Origin: Treponema_I sp045631425
GTDB lineage: Bacteria; Spirochaetota; Spirochaetia; Treponematales; Treponemataceae
Reading direction: 5' to 3'
DNA length: 42,248 nt
NCBI GenBank assembly: GCA_045631425.1
Contig: JAZQUR010000067.1
Coordinates: 1-42,248 of the forward strand
Shown here: in pieces, positions 6,622 to 14,509 of the stretch
Numbering within the stretch: the first letter of the stretch is position 1
Layout: every line of letters begins with the position of its first letter
The notes under the pieces: model-generated
The model's database searches: none
The model's input: the letters and a program-made list of their open reading frames with translations, nothing else
What the model was told of the DNA's origin: nothing
Program-made: the position numbers and the translations under genes

Positions 6622-9450
6622 CATTCCTGCAATAGTAATTTCATAAGGCTTATTTTTATTCAATTTTTCACTATCAAAATAATAAGTAAAATCCACACCA
6701 AGCCTTGTACGCAAGTTTACCAAATTTCCAATTACAGGAGTTAGTTCAAAGAAAGCAGAGGCAGTAATTCCGTGAACTAAGTCGGTTTTGTTGTTCAAAT
6801 CAGAGAATATTTCGATGAAATCTTCGTTTATATAATTTTCATAAGAAGTCTTGTAACGAAAATCATAAAAATAACTAGAAGTAACCGAAAATCTGTTTGT
6901 GTAAAAAGGAACAAGAGGCACTGATTTATGGATTTCAGCCGAGAACAAGGTTAGCTCTGCATCTCCAAGGAAAAATGACTGAAAATCAGGACAAAGATAC
7001 GCAGAAACATTTAGAGGAAGATTTAAGGTAAATCCGTAAGGTGAATCAAAAGGCAACAAACGAGGAATCTTTACCATAGCATTATATCCCGAAAGATATA
7101 GAAAATTTTCAAAATAATCCCTTTGAAACAATAAAGATGCACCAAAACCGCCGTATATTCCCGTTAAAGAAAAACCTATCCTAGAAACTTTAGTCCATTC
7201 CAAAGAAGTTGGAATATTGTACAGTAGGTCATAACTTAAATTCCAAGTTAAATCATAAATTGAAAGAGGAAAGTCCACATTAAAATTAAAGGAAATATCA
7301 GTTTCCGAATATTTTAGACCTTTTTTATCATCATTGTCCAAAACTCCAGATATCACCATAGAAAAAAGATCTTCTATAGCGAAAGAAAAATGGGCATTCA
7401 TCAAATCTTTTGAATATCCCACGCCAAAACCGATTACAGGAGTTTCAACAGGACTTTGCCAAAAAAGAGTAAAGCCCGGTAAAGAAGTTGCAGATTTTAC
7501 AGTTAAAAGATTTTTTCCCGTCATATCGAAATTGGAAATCAAAGGGATAAAAACTGTTTTGTCAATGAAATCAGCATCTGAAAACTTTTTGGAATTTTCT
7601 AAAGCATTTTGATATTTATCATCAAGGGGATTAATAAAAGAATCTGAATCAGTTTCAGATTTCCCAAAAGTTACAAGATTTTCTAGTTGTTGGATTTTCT
7701 CTACAGAATGATAAAAATTGATATTACCAGTATCTGAATAATTTTCTAAATCCACAGGAGATGAAAAATCAAGCGGAATATTTTCAATAGAAGAAATTGT
7801 GTTATAAGTCAGCATCTGATTTAGGAAAATGTAGTTATCCCCGATTTTTACAGGATTTTGAATTCCACCAGAAATATCTTTTTGCTGATAAGAAATTTTT
7901 CCATCAACTATTTTTGCAACACGAGGAAGGCTGTAATCCTTTTCTACGTAACTAATTAGATATTCATTTTCAGAAACGTAACTTAAACTCAAAGGCTGAA
8001 TATTTTCTGGCAATTTATAGGCATTTTCAAAAAAATAATAATCTAAATCATAGTTTGATTTTTGCAAATTTTCCAAAGGAATAGTTCCAATAAACCAATT
8101 TAAGTTTTCTTTTGCTAAAACTGTGATTTTGTCCTGATTTTTTGATTTTGTGATAGTAAAAACTTCTATATCTGAAAATTTTAGCCAAATATCATCATCA
8201 AATTCTTCTTTGGATAAAATGCTGTCTTTTAGCACAGTTTTTTCATCAATTTCATAATATTGAATAGAAGATTTGCTTTGAGATGATGTTAAACCAATAA
8301 GTAGCAATTTATCGTCGTAAGTGGAAAAAAATGGCAACCGAAAACCGGAAATGCTGCCTTCAAGAAAAAGTTTTTTCTGCATATCAAAGATAATAGTTTC
8401 GTATTGCATTTCGGAACTTAACTTTGTGATTGCTAAAAATCGCTCATCATCAGAAAGGGACAAATCCTCCACGGAAGTTGAGGTTAAAATCTTTTTTTGC
8501 TTTCCGTTTTTTAGAGAATAAATTGCATTATCATTATTTGAGTAGTAAATTGTTGTATTATTTACAGTTGTAAAACAAGTGATATTATCTTTTTTTGTTA
8601 AGTTAGTTTGATTTCCCTCTACAACTGGAAGCAAAGGGATGGTGTCTAAAAACTCAGTCCAAACAACTTTTAACTTTTTGCCATAAACTTTTTTGAAAGT
8701 TGTCTCTGTTAAAGTGGCTTTTGAAGCAAGAGTTTTCCAAAGTTCAGAGTATTTTTCCATTCCGTATTTTTCTTGTAGAAATTGATGAAAAGCGCCTCCA
8801 AAAATGTATGGATAATCCCCTACTCGATATTTGTCGTTTGCCCCGGAGGCTTCTTTCCAGTCTGGAAGATTGTTTTCAAGTTTGGCTTGTACCAAAATGT
8901 TTTTTGCATAACCTGAGTTTAAGCGACCTTCCCCAGTGGCACTTTCAAAAGATACAGTGGCGCCTTCTGAGAACACAGTTGGAGATGAAATTATGGTTGG
9001 AGATAGAAAATCACCAAAAATATTTCCAATAAATCGCCAAGTTTTGTTTTTCATGTTTAGAGTGACAGCGTGAACTAACTCGTGATAAAAAACTGATAAA
9101 ATTGTGTCAGAGAAAACTGCAAGGCTTTGTCCGTCTGGAATTGTATCGTAAAGAACGATTCGATTGTATGGATAAGAAGTGAAATAGGCGTTTAAGGCTT
9201 GAATATCACTTCGAATTAACACGGGGATAGAAAGATTTGTTTCGGTGTTAAGTTTTTTTGCAATATCTTCGTATAACTGGTCAGCGTTTTCGTAAAGCAA
9301 AGTGGCAGTTTCCAAAGATTTTTGCTGGTAAATAATTTGGAAATATTTTGTATCAAGTTGATAAAAAGTTTTGTCTTCTTTTTTAGAGTCTTCTGCACAT
9401 AATGCAAAAAGGGATAATAGGATTATAAATGTGGCTACTAATTTTTTCAT
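6610..9450 (-). CDS. Predicted outer-membrane metalloprotease: gluzincin domain, beta-propeller-like region, C-terminal barrel
   Basis: The 946-residue product has a signal peptide (about 1-19, cleavage near LCA). It then has a peptidase-MA-like domain with the zinc motif HELVH at 123-127 and a likely third ligand Glu162 in SEGATVSFES. Residues about 285-600 contain repeated short beta segments (for example SLSDDERFLAIT) that suggest a TolB/PD40-type propeller. The last 300 residues alternate aromatic and polar strands and end in Phe (GMFTF), the usual mark of an outer-membrane barrel. It probably acts at the cell surface on unknown proteins. No Shine-Dalgarno site precedes ATG 9450, but a promoter ends 6 bases before it, so the mRNA may be leaderless. 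I cannot name a characterised homologue. Confidence 0.75.
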   Translation of the reverse strand: MKKLVATFIILLSLFALCAEDSKKEDKTFYQLDTKYFQIIYQQKSLETATLLYENADQLYEDIAKKLNTETNLSIPVLIRSDIQALNAYFTSYPYNRIVLYDTIPDGQSLAVFSDTILSVFYHELVHAVTLNMKNKTWRFIGNIFGDFLSPTIISSPTVFSEGATVSFESATGEGRLNSGYAKNILVQAKLENNLPDWKEASGANDKYRVGDYPYIFGGAFHQFLQEKYGMEKYSELWKTLASKATLTETTFKKVYGKKLKVVWTEFLDTIPLLPVVEGNQTNLTKKDNITCFTTVNNTTIYYSNNDNAIYSLKNGKQKKILTSTSVEDLSLSDDERFLAITKLSSEMQYETIIFDMQKKLFLEGSISGFRLPFFSTYDDKLLLIGLTSSQSKSSIQYYEIDEKTVLKDSILSKEEFDDDIWLKFSDIEVFTITKSKNQDKITVLAKENLNWFIGTIPLENLQKSNYDLDYYFFENAYKLPENIQPLSLSYVSENEYLISYVEKDYSLPRVAKIVDGKISYQQKDISGGIQNPVKIGDNYIFLNQMLTYNTISSIENIPLDFSSPVDLENYSDTGNINFYHSVEKIQQLENLVTFGKSETDSDSFINPLDDKYQNALENSKKFSDADFIDKTVFIPLISNFDMTGKNLLTVKSATSLPGFTLFWQSPVETPVIGFGVGYSKDLMNAHFSFAIEDLFSMVISGVLDNDDKKGLKYSETDISFNFNVDFPLSIYDLTWNLSYDLLYNIPTSLEWTKVSRIGFSLTGIYGGFGASLLFQRDYFENFLYLSGYNAMVKIPRLLPFDSPYGFTLNLPLNVSAYLCPDFQSFFLGDAELTLFSAEIHKSVPLVPFYTNRFSVTSSYFYDFRYKTSYENYINEDFIEIFSDLNNKTDLVHGITASAFFELTPVIGNLVNLRTRLGVDFTYYFDSEKLNKNKPYEITIAGMFTF

Positions 9451-9456
9451 AGGAGT

Positions 9457-9486
9457 AGTTTATGACAGATATGGGGCGGGTGTCAA
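9457..9486 (-). promoter_or_regulatory. Promoter placing transcription start at the ATG of the metalloprotease gene
   Basis: On the minus strand a perfect TTGACA (9481-9486) is followed after 18 bases by TAAACT (9457-9462), and six bases later by ATG 9450. A start 7 bases after the -10 box falls on the A of ATG. This fits the absence of any ribosome site. Confidence 0.55.
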
Positions 9487-9504
9487 TGTGTGTTCTTTTT
9501 GGGA

Positions 9505-9559
9505 GGGGGAAGATGATTTAACCTATTTTCCCCCAACAAACTGAACTTACCCAACAAAC
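9505..9559 (-). promoter_or_regulatory. GC-rich repeat cluster upstream of the metalloprotease promoter
   Basis: This gap region holds two direct copies of GTTTGTTGGG on the minus strand (9550-9559 and 9532-9541, 18 bases apart). It also holds an inverted repeat (GGGGGAA 9505-9511 with TTCCCCC 9528-9534). The stem has no T-tract on either strand, so it is a poor terminator. Its place just upstream of the -35 box suggests regulator binding sites, but this is inference. Confidence 0.35.
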
Positions 9560-9566
9560 CGTCCCT

Positions 9567-11066
9567 TTACATCATCACAAACCCAAAAACCGTAAACAAA
9601 ACCATTGCAATTCCAGCGCCGATAAAACCGTATGGCATCTGTGAAATTCCATGCTCAAAATTATCGCAACCACAGGCAGCAGAACTTATAATCGTTGCAT
9701 CAGAATAAAAACAAATATGACTACCAAAAACACCAGCAGAAAGTACTGCTGCAATGGCTAAAGGCGTATTCACACCAAGCGCTTGTGCAAGTGGAATAAC
9801 AATTGGTAACGCAATAATATACAATCCCCAATTTGTACCTGTAATAAATTCAGTCAATCCTAAAATAATAAAAACAAACAAAGGCATTAACTGCGGAATA
9901 TTACTCATCACAGGCAAAAGTGAATCAATTATAGTTTCAGTAAAATGGATTTTATCACTAGCATGACTGAACAAAAATGCAAGAACCATCAAAATCAATG
10001 GCAAAAGCATATTCTTTATCCCTTCTATAAAATAATCAGCAAATTCATTTGCAGTAAGAACTCCACGCCCCACATACAACAAATACATAAAAGCCAATGT
10101 GATAATTACACCTTTTTGCATATCAACGCCAGACAAAATTGTAGAAAGCAAAAGACACAAAATCGGAAGGATAAAATCAATCATCTTTCCCTCTGCTTTT
10201 TTATCATTGTCTTTGCCGCGAATATCAATTTTCTCTGAGCCCTCTGGTGCAATTGGACCACCATTCTTTACCCGATCATCTGCTGTTTTCATTCTGCCCA
10301 TTGGTGGAATCACCCTAATAATCAACAAAAAAACAACAAGCAAAGCTGCCCAGGCATAAAAATTGAAAGGAATTGTTTTGATAAAATATTGAATTGCGTT
10401 TTCTTCTGTTGTTAAACCGTTTATAACCAAAAGACGTGATGCAAACACAGCCCATGTTGATATTGGCAAAAGTACGCAAACCGGAGCCGCTGTAGAATCC
10501 ACAATATAAGTTAATTCTTCTCTAGAAACTTTTTGCTTGTCTGTAATAGGTGCCATACATGAACCTATTGTTAAACTATTTAAATAATCATCAATAAAAA
10601 CAATTATCCCCAAAAGATATGTCCACAAAAGAGTTCCCACGCGAGTTTTTGTGTGCTTAGCTACAAAATTTCCAAAGGCAAAACTTCCACCAGTTTTTTC
10701 TATCAATTTGATGATACTGCCCATTAAGCCGCACACGATGATTAACCAACCAGTATTTTCTTCCATCATAACAGAGGTTAAACCTTGATTAAAGGATGTT
10801 AAAAAATTTCCTCTGTCTGCAAAAATAAAACACATAGTAGAAGCTAAAACCAAGGCCTCTAAAATTCGTTTTGTGGTAAAAATATATATTACAAGAAAAA
10901 TTGCTGGAATAAATGCAAAAAATCCAATTGATTCGCCATTTGCTATAGAACTAGATGAAGGCAAAAAAACAGTTAATAAATATGTAAAACCTATTAAAAC
11001 AATCCAGGTTATCCAAAAACGCAAGATGTTATTCTTAAAACTTTGTTGTCCGAGTTTGCCTATCAA
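9567..11066 (-). CDS. NhaC-family Na+/H+ antiporter
   Basis: A 499-residue polytopic inner-membrane protein with about 11-13 hydrophobic helices. The family core is clear at about residues 155-210 (FIDDYLNSLTIGSCMAPITD, then STAAPVCVLLPISTWAVF). A second half repeats the pattern (LGLTEFITGTNWG, SAGVFGSHICFYSDATI). Relatives exchange Na+ for H+, or malate/lactate pairs in some branches; the substrate cannot be told from sequence. The start is TTG 11066, 7 bases after GGAG, with no nearer ATG in frame. It is transcribed alone from its own promoter. Confidence 0.85.
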   Translation of the reverse strand: MIGKLGQQSFKNNILRFWITWIVLIGFTYLLTVFLPSSSSIANGESIGFFAFIPAIFLVIYIFTTKRILEALVLASTMCFIFADRGNFLTSFNQGLTSVMMEENTGWLIIVCGLMGSIIKLIEKTGGSFAFGNFVAKHTKTRVGTLLWTYLLGIIVFIDDYLNSLTIGSCMAPITDKQKVSREELTYIVDSTAAPVCVLLPISTWAVFASRLLVINGLTTEENAIQYFIKTIPFNFYAWAALLVVFLLIIRVIPPMGRMKTADDRVKNGGPIAPEGSEKIDIRGKDNDKKAEGKMIDFILPILCLLLSTILSGVDMQKGVIITLAFMYLLYVGRGVLTANEFADYFIEGIKNMLLPLILMVLAFLFSHASDKIHFTETIIDSLLPVMSNIPQLMPLFVFIILGLTEFITGTNWGLYIIALPIVIPLAQALGVNTPLAIAAVLSAGVFGSHICFYSDATIISSAACGCDNFEHGISQMPYGFIGAGIAMVLFTVFGFVMM

Positions 11067-11094
11067 TGATTTTCTCCAAATATCTATATAATTT

Positions 11095-11123
11095 AGAGTA
11101 ACACCATTTTATATATTAAGCAA
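11095..11123 (-). promoter_or_regulatory. Promoter of the NhaC-type antiporter gene
   Basis: On the minus strand TTGCTT (11118-11123) is followed after 17 bases by TACTCT (11095-11100), with an extended -10 TGT just before it. This leaves about 20 bases of leader containing the GGAG site. The -10 box is weak. Confidence 0.45.
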
Positions 11124-11144
11124 ATTTTTTATTTTTTGGATATC

Positions 11145-11161
11145 TTTTTTTTTGGGGGGGG
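11145..11161. repeat. T9-G8 homopolymer tract upstream of the antiporter promoter
   Basis: Nine T (11145-11153) run into eight G (11154-11161) on the plus strand. Read as C8-A9 on the minus strand, the tract ends about 20 bases upstream of the antiporter -35 box. Long G/C homopolymers are rare in such AT-rich DNA and are prone to slippage. Confidence 0.6.
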
Positions 11162-11163
11162 AT

Positions 11164-11216
11164 AAAAAAAAGCACCTACCAGCCTGAGTTATCCTCAAGC
11201 CAAGAAGGTGCTTTTG
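11164..11216 (-). terminator. Terminator after hexokinase
   Basis: AGCACCT (11171-11177) pairs with AGGTGCT (11206-11212), and flanking A and T runs extend the stem. An imperfect inner stem (CTGAG / CTCAAG region) closes it. Seven T follow on the minus strand (plus A at 11164-11170). It lies about 40 bases after the hexokinase stop. Confidence 0.8.
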
Positions 11217-11253
11217 AAGTAGAAAAATACTTCCTATCAAGTTAATACACTAC

Positions 11254-12597
11254 TTAACAAGCAGCAACAGCTGTTCCAAGTGTAATATCACTATCAATAG
11301 TTAGGATTTCAAAATATAAGTGGCGTTGTGAAATTAGCACTTCATTCAAATATCCACGTAGTCTTTCTTGTAGATTGTGTGTCTTATAGAAAGTTGTACC
11401 ATCACAAACGATACCAACTGGCAATGCTGCGCTTGTACCCTTTCCAGATTTAATTACAGAAGCAGCAATAATTGATGAAGCTAAACGTGCAGAGCGTTCT
11501 ACAAATGCATCCAAAATTTCATACATTGTGTCTGCATCTTCTTGTGTACCCTTTGCAGCAATAGCGCCTAAAACTGTATCTGTCTTTCTTGGAGCATAGA
11601 AGAACTGATCCATATCTTTTAGTTCAAGTTTTCCCAAAGCAAGGATTTCTTTTGCAAATGCATCAGAGAAAAGCCCTTCTTTAGCAGCTGTTTTCAAAGC
11701 GATTCCAGCAACTGGTCCCAAATATGCACCAGAACACATTTTTTCCATAACGTACAAACCTGGAGTATTTGCTGTTTTATCAAATTCAATATCAAATTCA
11801 GAACGTTGAACTTTGTTAAAGTTTCCAGATTCACAAACAACGATTTGACTTGCTGGAGGTGGATTTCCCTTAGAATCTTTTAATCCGGCAATTTTCTTGA
11901 TAGGATTTGATTCAATGTATGCAGCATTCATTCCTGTTCCAAGAATAAATCCAACGTAAGAAGAATATGCTCTACCTTCAATAGCGTTTGTAGCACCAGC
12001 CAATAAAGCAGCTGTTGTATCATTTAGAAGTGTGATTTTTTCCAGTTTGTTCCAGCCTCTTTCTTCTAGAGCTTTTGCTAAACATTCACCAACTAAAGAA
12101 CCTTCAACTTCTTTTGCTTTGATTTCTTTAGAAAATCTGATAACCCGTCCGTCGCCGTCTGGTGTAATTTCCATAGCGTATGAAAAACAGAAACCAATGC
12201 GACTTGCTTTATTTTTCAAGTGGTCTAGGTTTTTAGCGATTGCTTCAAAAAAGTCTTTTTTAGAAAGTTCTTTTTCGATACCAGGCATTGAAGTTTTTTC
12301 TAGTTCTGAAATTGTAGAATTTCCGTTTTCATCAAATGTAACAAGGCATGAACGGAAGTTTGTTCCACCAGCGTCAATAACAATAACAGTTTGATTTTTT
12401 GGAGATGATTCAGGTGGTAATCCCCAAGTTGCAATCATTGGTTCTGAAGGATCCATAGAATCAAGAACACCAGGCCCAACATCCAATCCCTTTTCCATAT
12501 CATAAAGTAGACTGTCGATTACAGTATTTACGTCATATCCTTTTGCAGAAAATCCATGACGATTTAAAAAAGCATTTACAGTTGAATGTACACTCAT
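11254..12597 (-). CDS. Hexokinase (sugar kinase, actin-like ATPase fold)
   Basis: It phosphorylates glucose or related hexoses with ATP at the head of glycolysis. The 447-residue protein shows all family motifs: phosphate-1 loop (VIVIDAGGTNFRSC), the catalytic-Asp motif LLNDTTAALL, phosphate-2 loop (FILGTGMNAAYIE), and the adenosine-site motif (GIVCDGTTFYK). This is the eukaryote-like hexokinase type known from treponemes, not the short ROK glucokinase. GGAG lies 6 bases before ATG 12597; an adjacent ATG at 12600 is only 3 bases from it. It is monocistronic, with a strong promoter and its own terminator. Confidence 0.93.
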   Translation of the reverse strand: MSVHSTVNAFLNRHGFSAKGYDVNTVIDSLLYDMEKGLDVGPGVLDSMDPSEPMIATWGLPPESSPKNQTVIVIDAGGTNFRSCLVTFDENGNSTISELEKTSMPGIEKELSKKDFFEAIAKNLDHLKNKASRIGFCFSYAMEITPDGDGRVIRFSKEIKAKEVEGSLVGECLAKALEERGWNKLEKITLLNDTTAALLAGATNAIEGRAYSSYVGFILGTGMNAAYIESNPIKKIAGLKDSKGNPPPASQIVVCESGNFNKVQRSEFDIEFDKTANTPGLYVMEKMCSGAYLGPVAGIALKTAAKEGLFSDAFAKEILALGKLELKDMDQFFYAPRKTDTVLGAIAAKGTQEDADTMYEILDAFVERSARLASSIIAASVIKSGKGTSAALPVGIVCDGTTFYKTHNLQERLRGYLNEVLISQRHLYFEILTIDSDITLGTAVAAC

Positions 12598-12633
12598 CAT
12601 TAACTCCAAAAAATTTTGTAAAATATATCAATA

Positions 12634-12662
12634 ATTTTACTCTTTTACGGAGGGATTTTCAA
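12634..12662 (-). promoter_or_regulatory. Sigma-70-like promoter of the hexokinase gene
   Basis: On the minus strand TTGAAA (12657-12662) and TAAAAT (12634-12639) are 17 bases apart, each matching five of six consensus positions. The predicted leader is about 30 bases and carries the GGAG site. Confidence 0.7.
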
Positions 12663-12681
12663 CATTTTTCTAATTGATTTC

Positions 12682-13620
12682 TTATTTTATTTCCATTTCT
12701 TCTAAAAATTTGTAAATGCTTGGTTCTTTTATTGGACGGACAGCAAATCGTGGTGGATTAATAATAGAATTATGCTTTTCAATTTCATTTTCCATAGATT
12801 CGTATCCATCAAATTCTGTGGATTTAATAAAATCAGGATTTCCAAAAGCAAGTAATGAAAAATCTTCGTTAAAAACTGTTTCCTCTGGCAATTTTTCTAT
12901 TTTTTGAGGATTTCGAATCAAGGTGCGATTTCCAACTGTGCATGTGTAAACGTATGAGCCAATTTGGATGTATTTTTCAAGCTCAACTTTTGAATCTTTA
13001 TTTTCCTTATCAAGATAAAAATATGCAAGACTTTCCTCATATTCTTGATTTGTACGCCAATATTCGATTTTATAGAATACTTCACTTTGATTTTGGGGAT
13101 TTTCTTGATTTTGAGGATTTTCTTGATTTTGGGGTAAAACCAAATATCCGTAGAGTTTTTCTAAACGTCGTGCGGGGCTTAGAGCAATATCTGTCATGTT
13201 GCTACATGGCATAAAATATCCTTGATTTTCACTTTCCGGTAAATATCCCTTTGGAAAAACTGATAAATCGCTTTTTCTGAAATATTCAAGATATAATCCA
13301 CTGTTTAATGTGGCGGCAGTTATGGGTTCTGGATCTTTTTCAATTTGAAATTGTCCGTCATAAAAAAATCCGTAGTAGATTTTTACAGTTTCTGCAATGC
13401 CATTTTCTTTGTTTCTTCCTTGCAAAATATCATTTTCTTCAAATACTAAAAATTTATTTCCGTTTTCGTAAACGCCGTCTTCTATGAGTTTTATATTTTG
13501 ATTTTCGTCTTGATTTTCAGTAAAATCGGAATTTTGAGAAAAAATTTGTGCTGCAAAAAGGCTTAACATCATAGTGAAAAATAATATTTTTTTCATATTA
13601 TAATCTATCGACAAAAACAT
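12682..13620 (-). CDS. Secreted protein of unknown function
   Basis: I do not recognise this protein. It has a typical signal peptide (MKKILFFTMMLSLFAAQIFS) if translation begins at ATG 13596, or the same peptide with eight extra residues from ATG 13620. Neither start has a Shine-Dalgarno site. The mature part (about 290 residues) is rich in Glu, Asn and aromatic residues and has no membrane segments. It contains a short repeat (QNQENP, two and a half copies near residues 165-178) made by an 18-bp DNA tandem repeat. It lies divergent to the BtuF-type gene, whose -35 box falls inside its first codons, and 84 bases upstream of hexokinase. A periplasmic or surface location is likely. Confidence 0.7.
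   Translation of the reverse strand: MFLSIDYNMKKILFFTMMLSLFAAQIFSQNSDFTENQDENQNIKLIEDGVYENGNKFLVFEENDILQGRNKENGIAETVKIYYGFFYDGQFQIEKDPEPITAATLNSGLYLEYFRKSDLSVFPKGYLPESENQGYFMPCSNMTDIALSPARRLEKLYGYLVLPQNQENPQNQENPQNQSEVFYKIEYWRTNQEYEESLAYFYLDKENKDSKVELEKYIQIGSYVYTCTVGNRTLIRNPQKIEKLPEETVFNEDFSLLAFGNPDFIKSTEFDGYESMENEIEKHNSIINPPRFAVRPIKEPSIYKFLEEMEIK
13087..13134 (-). repeat. 18-bp in-frame tandem repeat
   Basis: About 2.7 copies of TTGATTTTGGGGATTTTC (second copy has one G to A change) lie inside the gene at 12682-13620. The period is a multiple of three, so copy changes would alter the QNQENP tract without breaking the frame. Confidence 0.8.
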
Positions 13621-13636
13621 ACATAAGATTTATATT
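13608..13636 (+). promoter_or_regulatory. Promoter of the BtuF-type ABC operon, nearly leaderless
   Basis: TCGACA (13608-13613) is followed after 17 bases by TATATT (13631-13636), with nine bases to ATG 13646. A start about 7 bases after the -10 box leaves a leader of only 2-3 bases. There is no room for a cobalamin or other riboswitch. Confidence 0.6.
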
Positions 13637-13645
13637 TCATACATT

Positions 13646-14503
13646 ATGAAAACCTACAAAAAAATATTTTTATCAGTAGTGTTAGGGATTTTTGCCCTAT
13701 CATCAGTTTTAGCATTTGGTACTAAAGATGTAACTGCTTCGGTTGAACAAAATTCTTATCCTACAAGAATTGTTAGTCTTGGAGCTTCTGCAACAGAGAT
13801 TTTGTTTGCAGTTGGGGCTGGAGAGCAAGTTGTTGCGCGTACAGATTTTTGTAATTTTCCCCCAGAAGCAAGTTCAATTCCATCTCTTGGTGGTTTTGAT
13901 GGAAAAACTTTTAGCTTAGAATCAATTATTGCTTACAAACCAGATTTTGTAGTTTTATTTGCTGGAATGCACGATCATTTAATAGAGCCACTCCAAAAGT
14001 ACGAAATCCAATATTTCCTTTCTGATGCAACTTCTATAGACAATGTTTTAGCTGAAATCCAAGAAATTGGAAAAATCACAGGTCACGAAGAAAATGCCAT
14101 TGCTTTGGTCGAAGAAATCCAATCTTCCATTGAGAATTTAAGTTTAATCTCAAATAAAACTGTTTACTGGGAAGTTTGGAACGCTCCTTACATGACAATC
14201 GGCGGCACAAGTTTTATAAACGAGCTGATTTCAAAGGCCGGTGGAAAAAACATTTTTGCGGATGTAGAACAAGCTTATCCAAGTGTAAACGAAGAAAGCA
14301 TTATTGCAAGAAATCCTGATGTGATTTTCATTCCTTCAGATTCTCCTGTAACTGTGGAAGATGTTAAAAATCGCTCTGGATGGCAAGATATTTCAGCTGT
14401 AAAAACTGATTCTATCTACAAAATCGACGCAGATATAACTTCTAGAGCCGGTCCTAGAATCAAGGACGCAATTTTACTTATCAACGAATTTTTAGCAAAA
14501 TAG
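13646..14503 (+). CDS. ABC importer substrate-binding protein, BtuF/FepB-like
   Basis: The 285-residue protein has a signal peptide (about 1-23, cleavage near VLA). Its periplasmic binding domain is of the helical-backbone metal-receptor type (PF01497). Diagnostic segments are RIVSLGASATEILFAVGAG, a YKPDFVVLF segment and MTIGGTSFINELISKAGG. Relatives bind cobalamin, haem or iron-siderophores; nothing in the sequence or leader decides which. No lipobox Cys is present. It is first in a three-gene operon with its permease (6-base gap) and ATPase. No ribosome site precedes the ATG, in keeping with a leaderless start. Confidence 0.87.
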   Translation: MKTYKKIFLSVVLGIFALSSVLAFGTKDVTASVEQNSYPTRIVSLGASATEILFAVGAGEQVVARTDFCNFPPEASSIPSLGGFDGKTFSLESIIAYKPDFVVLFAGMHDHLIEPLQKYEIQYFLSDATSIDNVLAEIQEIGKITGHEENAIALVEEIQSSIENLSLISNKTVYWEVWNAPYMTIGGTSFINELISKAGGKNIFADVEQAYPSVNEESIIARNPDVIFIPSDSPVTVEDVKNRSGWQDISAVKTDSIYKIDADITSRAGPRIKDAILLINEFLAK

Positions 14504-14509
14504 GTTTAG

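Noticed and set aside
9462..9518. 18-codon plus-strand ORF preceded by GGAG
   Set aside because: It is very short, lies over the promoter of the opposing gene, and has no recognisable product.
11171..11212. TPP-like riboswitch (CCTGAG-like bases)
   Set aside because: The bases are part of a terminator stem after hexokinase and lack the rest of the TPP element.
13614..13645. Cobalamin riboswitch before the BtuF-type gene
   Set aside because: The promoter leaves only a few bases of leader, too little for a riboswitch.
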